From positions 496,001 through 560,000 of the forward strand of contig NZ_CP045643.1 of assembly GCF_009498275.1 (NCBI RefSeq): a stretch of 64,000 nucleotides of DNA, in the 5' to 3' direction. Shown one piece after another: positions 59,706-64,000 of this stretch (positions are counted from its first letter, which is position 1; each line of letters starts with the position of its first letter). The DNA is from Streptomyces fagopyri (GTDB taxonomy: Bacteria; Actinomycetota; Actinomycetes; Streptomycetales; Streptomycetaceae). The notes below the pieces were generated by a model. It ran no database searches. It was not told the origin of the DNA and saw only the letters and a program-made list of their open reading frames with translations. The position numbers were made by a program, and so were the translations under genes.

Positions 59706-61606
59706 CCGCGGCCGACGACCGCGTCCAGCTCGTACGGGACGCCACCTTCGCCCGCGTGGACGCCGCCGGGGGCATCAGCGGCACCCGCGGCACCGCACCG
59801 GACGGACTGTTCCTGCGCGACGCCCGCCACCTCAGCCGCTGGCACCTGACCGTCGACGGAACCGAGCCCGTCGCCCTGGTGCCCGCCGGCGCCGAGACCG
59901 ACGACACGGCGCTGTCCGTGCTGACCCCTCGGGGGACCCGGGACAACCCGCCCGCCTACACCGTCTTCCGCGAACAGGGCGTCAGCGCGGGCATGTTGAC
60001 CGAGCATCTGCGTCTGGTCAGCAACCGGCCCGTCCCAGTCACCGCTCTTGTGGAGATCACCGTCGGCGTCGACTTCGCGGACCTGTTCGAGCTGCGCGCC
60101 GACGACCGGCACTACGACAAGCCCGGCGCCCGACGCGAGATCCACCGCACCGACGATGGAGTGGTCTTCGACTACCGACGAGCCGACTGGCACTCCCGGA
60201 CCACGGTCGTGGGCCGCCCGGCCCCCATGGGCCTCGACGCAGCCCCGGACGCGCCCGGCGCCCGCACACTGAGCTGGCAGTTGCGACTCGACGCCCACGG
60301 TCAGGCCGATCTCCACCTGACCGTCCACGCCCGGCCCCACGGGCAGACGTCCGCAGCACCCACCGTCGCCCGGCCGCGACGGCGGACGTCATCGGCTGCC
60401 GACGACCTGACCCGTACTTGCGAACGGGGGCTGGCCGACGTGGATCTGCTGACGATCCCGGTCGTGGGTGTGGATGGCGAGACAGCCGCCGTTCCCGCCG
60501 CGGGCATCCCCTGGTTCCTCACCTTGTTCGGCCGTGACTCACTGCTGACCTCCTACTTCCTGCTGCCCTACCGGCCGGAGACGGCGGCCGCCACGCTCAG
60601 CGCCCTGGCCGCCACCCAAGGCCGGGACCACGACCCCGTGAGCGGCGAACAGCCCGGACGCATCGTCCACGAGACCCGTCACGGCGAGCTCGCGCACTTC
60701 CGGCAGATCCCCTACGGCCGCTACTACGGCGCCGTCGACGCCACCCCTCTCTTCCTGGTGCTCCTCCACGCCCACTACGAGACGACCGGCGACCGGGCCG
60801 TCGCCGTCCGGCTGGAGCAGCACGCGAGGCGGGCCGTCGACTGGATGTTCGCCGACGGCGGCCTGGACGAGCACGGCTACCTCACCTATCGGCCCGATCC
60901 GAACGGTCTGGTCAACCAGAACTGGAAGGACTCGGCAGGTGCCGTCTGCTTCGCCGACGGCACCCAGGCAGAGGGTCCCATCGCCGTCTCGGAAGCACAG
61001 GGTTACGCCTACGACGCCCTGACCCGCACCGCGGAACTGGCGTCCGCCGTCTGGCAGGACGAGCCCTACGCCCACCGGCTGCGCGAGGCCGCCGCGTCAC
61101 TGCGCACCCGCTTCGCCTCCGACTTCTGGATGCGGGAGGCCGACTTCCCCGCTCTCGCCCTGGACGGCCGAGGACGTCAGGCCGACGCCCTGGCCTCCGA
61201 CGCCGGGCATCTGCTGTGGTCGGGGATCCTCGACCAGGAGCTCGCCCGCCGTGTGGGGCAGCGTCTGCTGCGGCCCGACTTCTTCTCGGGCTGGGCGATC
61301 CGTACTCTCGCGGCGGGGCAGAAGCCCTACCACCCGCTGTCGTACCACCGAGGAAGCGCATGGCCGCACGACAACGCCGTCATCGTGCTCGGTCTGGCCC
61401 GGCACGGACTGGCGGAGCAGGCTCGTACCGTCGCCGACGGTCTGATCGCGGCAGCCGCGCATCACGGATACCGCCTGCCCGAGGTACTGGCCGGCTACGA
61501 CCGTACGGCCACGGCGCGGCCGGTGCCCTACCCCCACTCGTGCTCGCCTCAGGCCTGGGCCGCGGCAACGCCTCTTGCCCTGCGAACGGCACTACGGATG
61601 CTGTGA
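59702..61606 (+). CDS. Amylo-alpha-1,6-glucosidase / glycogen-debranching-like protein
   Basis: 634 residues. The N-terminal beta domain (about 5-230; DGLFLRDARHLSRWHLTVDG) is the debranching-enzyme N-terminal module, and the C-terminal (alpha/alpha)6 domain carries PWFLTLFGRDSLLTSYF, EISSQ-like QNWKDSAGAVCF and YHRGSAWPHDNAVIVLG. Many bacterial members act on small oligosaccharides rather than glycogen. ATG at 59702 overlaps the upstream stop. Last gene of the plus-strand operon; works with the preceding hydrolase on the imported sugar. No signal peptide. Confidence 0.88.
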   Translation: MTAADDRVQLVRDATFARVDAAGGISGTRGTAPDGLFLRDARHLSRWHLTVDGTEPVALVPAGAETDDTALSVLTPRGTRDNPPAYTVFREQGVSAGMLTEHLRLVSNRPVPVTALVEITVGVDFADLFELRADDRHYDKPGARREIHRTDDGVVFDYRRADWHSRTTVVGRPAPMGLDAAPDAPGARTLSWQLRLDAHGQADLHLTVHARPHGQTSAAPTVARPRRRTSSAADDLTRTCERGLADVDLLTIPVVGVDGETAAVPAAGIPWFLTLFGRDSLLTSYFLLPYRPETAAATLSALAATQGRDHDPVSGEQPGRIVHETRHGELAHFRQIPYGRYYGAVDATPLFLVLLHAHYETTGDRAVAVRLEQHARRAVDWMFADGGLDEHGYLTYRPDPNGLVNQNWKDSAGAVCFADGTQAEGPIAVSEAQGYAYDALTRTAELASAVWQDEPYAHRLREAAASLRTRFASDFWMREADFPALALDGRGRQADALASDAGHLLWSGILDQELARRVGQRLLRPDFFSGWAIRTLAAGQKPYHPLSYHRGSAWPHDNAVIVLGLARHGLAEQARTVADGLIAAAAHHGYRLPEVLAGYDRTATARPVPYPHSCSPQAWAAATPLALRTALRML

Positions 61607-61718
61607 AGCCCAGCCGGGCTCCGCGTCACCGGCGCAGCCCGCGCGCGGGGCCCGGCAGGCTCCTCCGGGGCCGCGGGAACCGACCGGCGCGGCAGCTGAC
61701 CGGTGCCCGCGCCCGGAC

Positions 61719-61795
61719 GGGCGGGCGGGCGGGCGGGCGGGCAATCAGAGCGGGCGGGCGGGCGACGCTCAACCCTCCCTCCCGCTCTGATTGCC
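61719..61795 (+). repeat. (GGGC)n tract and 15-bp inverted repeat after the glycosidase operon
   Basis: Six GGG tracts separated by single C (61719-61741), then three more (61752-61762). They overlap the left arm of a perfect 15-base inverted repeat, GGCAATCAGAGCGGG (61740-61754) with CCCGCTCTGATTGCC (61781-61795). The structure lies 110 bases past the operon's stop, in a 350-base stretch with no supported gene, and could terminate transcription by a stem or a G-quadruplex in the RNA. Confidence 0.75.
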
Positions 61796-61958
61796 GCGCC
61801 TCTTGCGGCCCCACAGCTGGAGCCGGGTGCCGTCGCCCGTCATCCGGTCCTTCACGCCCATGCGTTGGTCGACTTACGGGCCGACCAGATCGCGGGCGAA
61901 GTGGAGACGGAGGCGCGGGCCGCCCGCCCTTCCGTCTCCAACGGGCAGGAACAGTCCT

Positions 61959-62255
61959 TCAGTTGGAGGAGTTCGTCAGCTGTGGGATCTCCAGGACCAC
62001 GGCGGGGAGTGCGTCCTCCAGCACTTGCCTGCGTGGCAGGGAAAGGCCGAAGTGCCGCCCGGTGATCCCCAGTCCGGTGCGGTGCGGTGCACCTCGCGGC
62101 GAGGCACCTTGGCGTCCGGCAGTCCGGCAGTCCGGCAGCGGCCGAGTCACCAGCTCTTCGGAGTCCAACCCGCGGGCGAGCACGACGCCGTAACCACCGA
62201 AGGTGATCGACCTCGGAGCGGCAAGCCATGCGATGCCGTCGGTCGCAGTGCTCAC
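61959..62255 (-). pseudogene. Fragment similar to the start of DUF6461-type proteins
   Basis: From a GTG at 62255 the frame reads VSTATDGIAWLAAPRS then FGGYGVVLARGLDSEELVTR, resembling the N-terminus of DUF6461 proteins, and then becomes unrelated, including a triple 8-base repeat (TCCGGCAG, 62115-62138). It is too short to be whole. An alternative GTG at 62291 overlaps the preceding gene. Weakly supported identification from memory of the family's opening motif. Confidence 0.4.
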
Positions 62256-62274
62256 CGTGACACATCTGGGCGTG

Positions 62275-63294
62275 TCACGAGCTTCGTTCACGGATCGTCG
62301 GAAGAACCTTCTCGGCGATGTCGACGAGAACCCCGTCGTCCGGGAGGGCCCCGGACTCGCTCCACACGGTGATGTCGTAGTACCCGCCCCGATCCTTACG
62401 GTCGAGGGCCACGGTCAGCGTCCTGGCCAGGGGGCCTTGTCCGACCGGTCCGCCGGATCCACCGCTCCCGAGATTTATCTCCAGCTTCATGGTGTGACTC
62501 GAGGAGAAGACCGCGGACCGACCGAGAACCGTGAGGGTCTTGACGTCCTTCTCGTCCCCGAACTTCATCAGCTTCACGTCCTGGCCGATCGACAGATCGT
62601 TGTAAGTGGCCGAGACGTTCACGGTGTACGTGTCGAACCTGACCTCGGCCTCCGGCTCGGCGACCTTCCCATCCGTCAGGAGAGCGGTGTTGTTGTTGCC
62701 GGAGGCGGTCGTCGCGATCTCCCCCGGTGTTCCGAGGACCGCGGCCAGGTCTGGCCGGTTGAGCGCCTTGCACAGCTCTTCACCGGTCACAGGCCGGGGC
62801 GTCTTCTCGTAGGCCTTCGGCAACGCCTCGCGTTCTCCGTCCGAACACGAGGCGGGCTTGGGCGTGGTGTTGTCGGACGGCATCACGTGCGGGGCCACCC
62901 AAACCGTGGCCCCGAGTGCCCCGAACAGGGCCACAGCGGCGAAGGCCTGGCGCCACGGGTGGTGCTCCTTCTCCTGCGGGGCCGGGCGTTGGCTCGGTTC
63001 GGGTCCTGCCTGGGCGGCAGCATCGGCCACCGTCCCGTCCGCGGGGACCACCGGACTCGCGGTCGCGGTCGTGGTGGAGATCGGGGGCGGGTTCCGGCGT
63101 GCACGCAGGGCCCGGACCACCATGTGCACGCGCACTGCGGTGAACACGAGGAACAGCACGCCGAGACCGGCCGGGACCAGTTCTTGGTCGCGGACGGCGA
63201 GATACATGATGCGTACGCCGAAAACGGACCCGACCACAATGAGCAGGGGCTCACGGACCCAGAACGGCAGAACACGCAGAAGAAGACCGAGCAT
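62275..63294 (-). CDS. Membrane protein with DUF6215-like extracellular domain
   Basis: 339 residues. Two helices near the N-terminus (EPLLIVVGSVFGVRIMYLAV; GVLFLVFTAVRVHMVV), a disordered Pro/Ala linker, a third helix (AFAAVALFGALGATVWVAPH), and an outer domain with GEELCKALNRPDLAAVLGTP and ALDRKDRGGYYDITVW. The outer domain resembles DUF6215, a Streptomyces family with no known function. ATG start. The fragment at 61959 follows it closely. Confidence 0.75.
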   Translation of the reverse strand: MLGLLLRVLPFWVREPLLIVVGSVFGVRIMYLAVRDQELVPAGLGVLFLVFTAVRVHMVVRALRARRNPPPISTTTATASPVVPADGTVADAAAQAGPEPSQRPAPQEKEHHPWRQAFAAVALFGALGATVWVAPHVMPSDNTTPKPASCSDGEREALPKAYEKTPRPVTGEELCKALNRPDLAAVLGTPGEIATTASGNNNTALLTDGKVAEPEAEVRFDTYTVNVSATYNDLSIGQDVKLMKFGDEKDVKTLTVLGRSAVFSSSHTMKLEINLGSGGSGGPVGQGPLARTLTVALDRKDRGGYYDITVWSESGALPDDGVLVDIAEKVLPTIRERSS

Positions 63295-63584
63295 CCGACG
63301 ATCTCACCACGACAAGATCACATTCGCCATGGTGGAAGCCACAGTTCCGGGCACGAACACGGCGCCGGTGCGGCATCAGCGGGTCGATCGCCTCACCGGA
63401 GGGGACCAGCGATGACGGCACGAACGAGCGTCCTGGACCAAGTCATGCCACCGAACGGGCCGTTCGCCCCGTTCCCGCCGCGGCCACCTGCCGTTCCCCG
63501 GGCACGCACGCGGCTGCGGCACTCCCCCGCCACCGGGCCATTCCCGGTCCGTCGGACATTGAAGTCGGCACGGATATCGACCGG

Positions 63585-63680
63585 GTGACGGGGTTTCACC
63601 ACACCCGCCCGTCGCATCCGGTGCACATCGTGGTGGTGCCCGAGGAACACATTCCGTCGCCGGTGGACCTCGGTGACGCC
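63585..63680 (+). pseudogene. HIT-family protein fragment
   Basis: From GTG 63585 the frame reads VTGFHHTRPSHPVHIVVVP and EEHIPSPVDLGDA, matching the 'aFhdi.P.aPvH.LV.PK.Hi.sl.dl' centre of HIT (histidine triad) proteins. The C-terminal HxHxH active site and the N-terminal zinc region are not found next to it. Probably a decayed copy; the frame stays open but unrelated to the window end. Confidence 0.5.
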
Positions 63681-63733
63681 AACACGCGGAAGACGGCAGC
63701 GGGCCTGCCCAACGCCCCACCGGTCAGGGAACG

Positions 63734-63865
63734 TCACGGTGTCGCCGCGCGGAACTGGGTGAGGAGAGCCTGGGCCGGCGCGGTGTCCGCGTCGAAGAAC
63801 CGGGTTTCCAGTTCGGGTGGCACGGCCGGCCCGTGCGTGCGGACCCCGTGGCAGTTCAAGAAGCG
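63734..63865 (-). other. Unassigned protein-like C-terminal fragment
   Basis: The frame ending at a stop at 63734 reads NCHGVRTHGPAVPPELETRF and FDADTAPAQALLTQFRAATP, which looks like a real protein end rather than a GC shadow. Upstream it turns arginine-rich, and no start with a ribosome site is seen. I cannot name a family. Confidence 0.3.
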
Positions 63866-64000
63866 ATCAGTTGCTCGCGCCGCACCGGGATCTCGTCGGC
63901 GAGACGCCGCGCCCACCGACGGTGGCCGCCTCCCGATCAAGATCTGGTCGGCCCGCTGGGCCTGTCAACCTGCTGGCGTGACGACCGGCCCGGCGTCCTC

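Larger units (their letters stand above)
63295..64000. other. Right end of window: gene fragments only
   Basis: About 700 bases with no intact gene that I can support. Two fragments are listed separately: a HIT-like piece at 63585 and an unassigned minus-strand C-terminus at 63734. Confidence 0.5.

Overview
The window is very GC-rich double-stranded DNA with strong third-position GC bias, GTG and TTG starts, frequent 4-base ATGA/GTGA gene overlaps and a typical actinomycete gene set: SpoIIE-type phosphatases, an Lsr2 nucleoid protein, a large LuxR-family ATPase regulator, ROK proteins, ECF sigma and zf-HC2 anti-sigma, GlsB, and a binding-protein sugar importer with no ATPase of its own. This fits a Streptomyces chromosome, probably an accessory or arm region, because decayed gene fragments and short tandem repeats lie between intact operons. 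I see no tRNA, rRNA, CRISPR array, transposase, phage or PKS/NRPS gene.

Layout. 1-4593: end of a dipeptide/oligosaccharide-type ABC importer (two permeases, fused double ATPase) coupled to a ROK sugar kinase. 4967-7277: threonine aldolase, VOC protein and a LuxR remnant. 7888-10873: PobA-like flavin hydroxylase plus an O-methyltransferase with an unrecognised N-terminal domain. 10982-14141: three-gene partner-switching operon (SpoIIE phosphatase, B12-binding protein with a light-sensor signature, STAS antagonist). 14728-15132: an actin-depolymerising-factor (ADF/cofilin) homologue. 15815-17174: GlsB, a cold-shock remnant and a secreted beta/gamma-crystallin-like protein. 17446-21680: ECF sigma, zf-HC2 anti-sigma and ABC exporter operon. 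21954-30005: assorted metabolic, regulatory and secreted genes, including an aldehyde dehydrogenase next to a beta-hydroxyacid dehydrogenase. 30037-32814: a giant ADP-ribosylglycohydrolase / tyrosine-phosphatase-like / ADP-ribosylglycohydrolase fusion. 33150-36314: PLP enzyme, PaaI thioesterase and a three-repeat secreted protein whose best start is ATA. 36460-39655: TetR regulator and a PAS-GAF-PP2C-kinase protein. 40055-44785: frameshifted lipoprotein gene, membrane PP2C phosphatase and an acetolactate-synthase-like enzyme. 45001-47775: LAL regulator. 48120-49220: decayed gpsA and class III aminotransferase, next to lsr2. 50815-61606: a divergent sugar-utilisation locus (oxidoreductase, ROK repressor, ABC importer / dehydrogenase, epimerase, two glycosidases). 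61607-64000: G-rich repeat, membrane protein and gene fragments.

How the parts work together. Three separate PP2C/SpoIIE phosphatases lie in about 31 kb. In the first operon the sensor input appears to be a cobalamin domain carrying both the Wx9EH and ExH motifs of CarH-type photoreceptors, but no DNA-binding domain, so light or B12 could feed directly into an anti-anti-sigma switch. The sugar locus forms a closed pathway: binding protein and permeases import an oligosaccharide, two glycosidases cut it, and two oxidoreductases and an epimerase process the product under a ROK repressor; the ATPase is presumably a shared MsiK-type protein elsewhere. The strongest candidates for new biology are the ADF/cofilin homologue, the B12 partner-switching operon and the hydrolase-phosphatase-hydrolase fusion.
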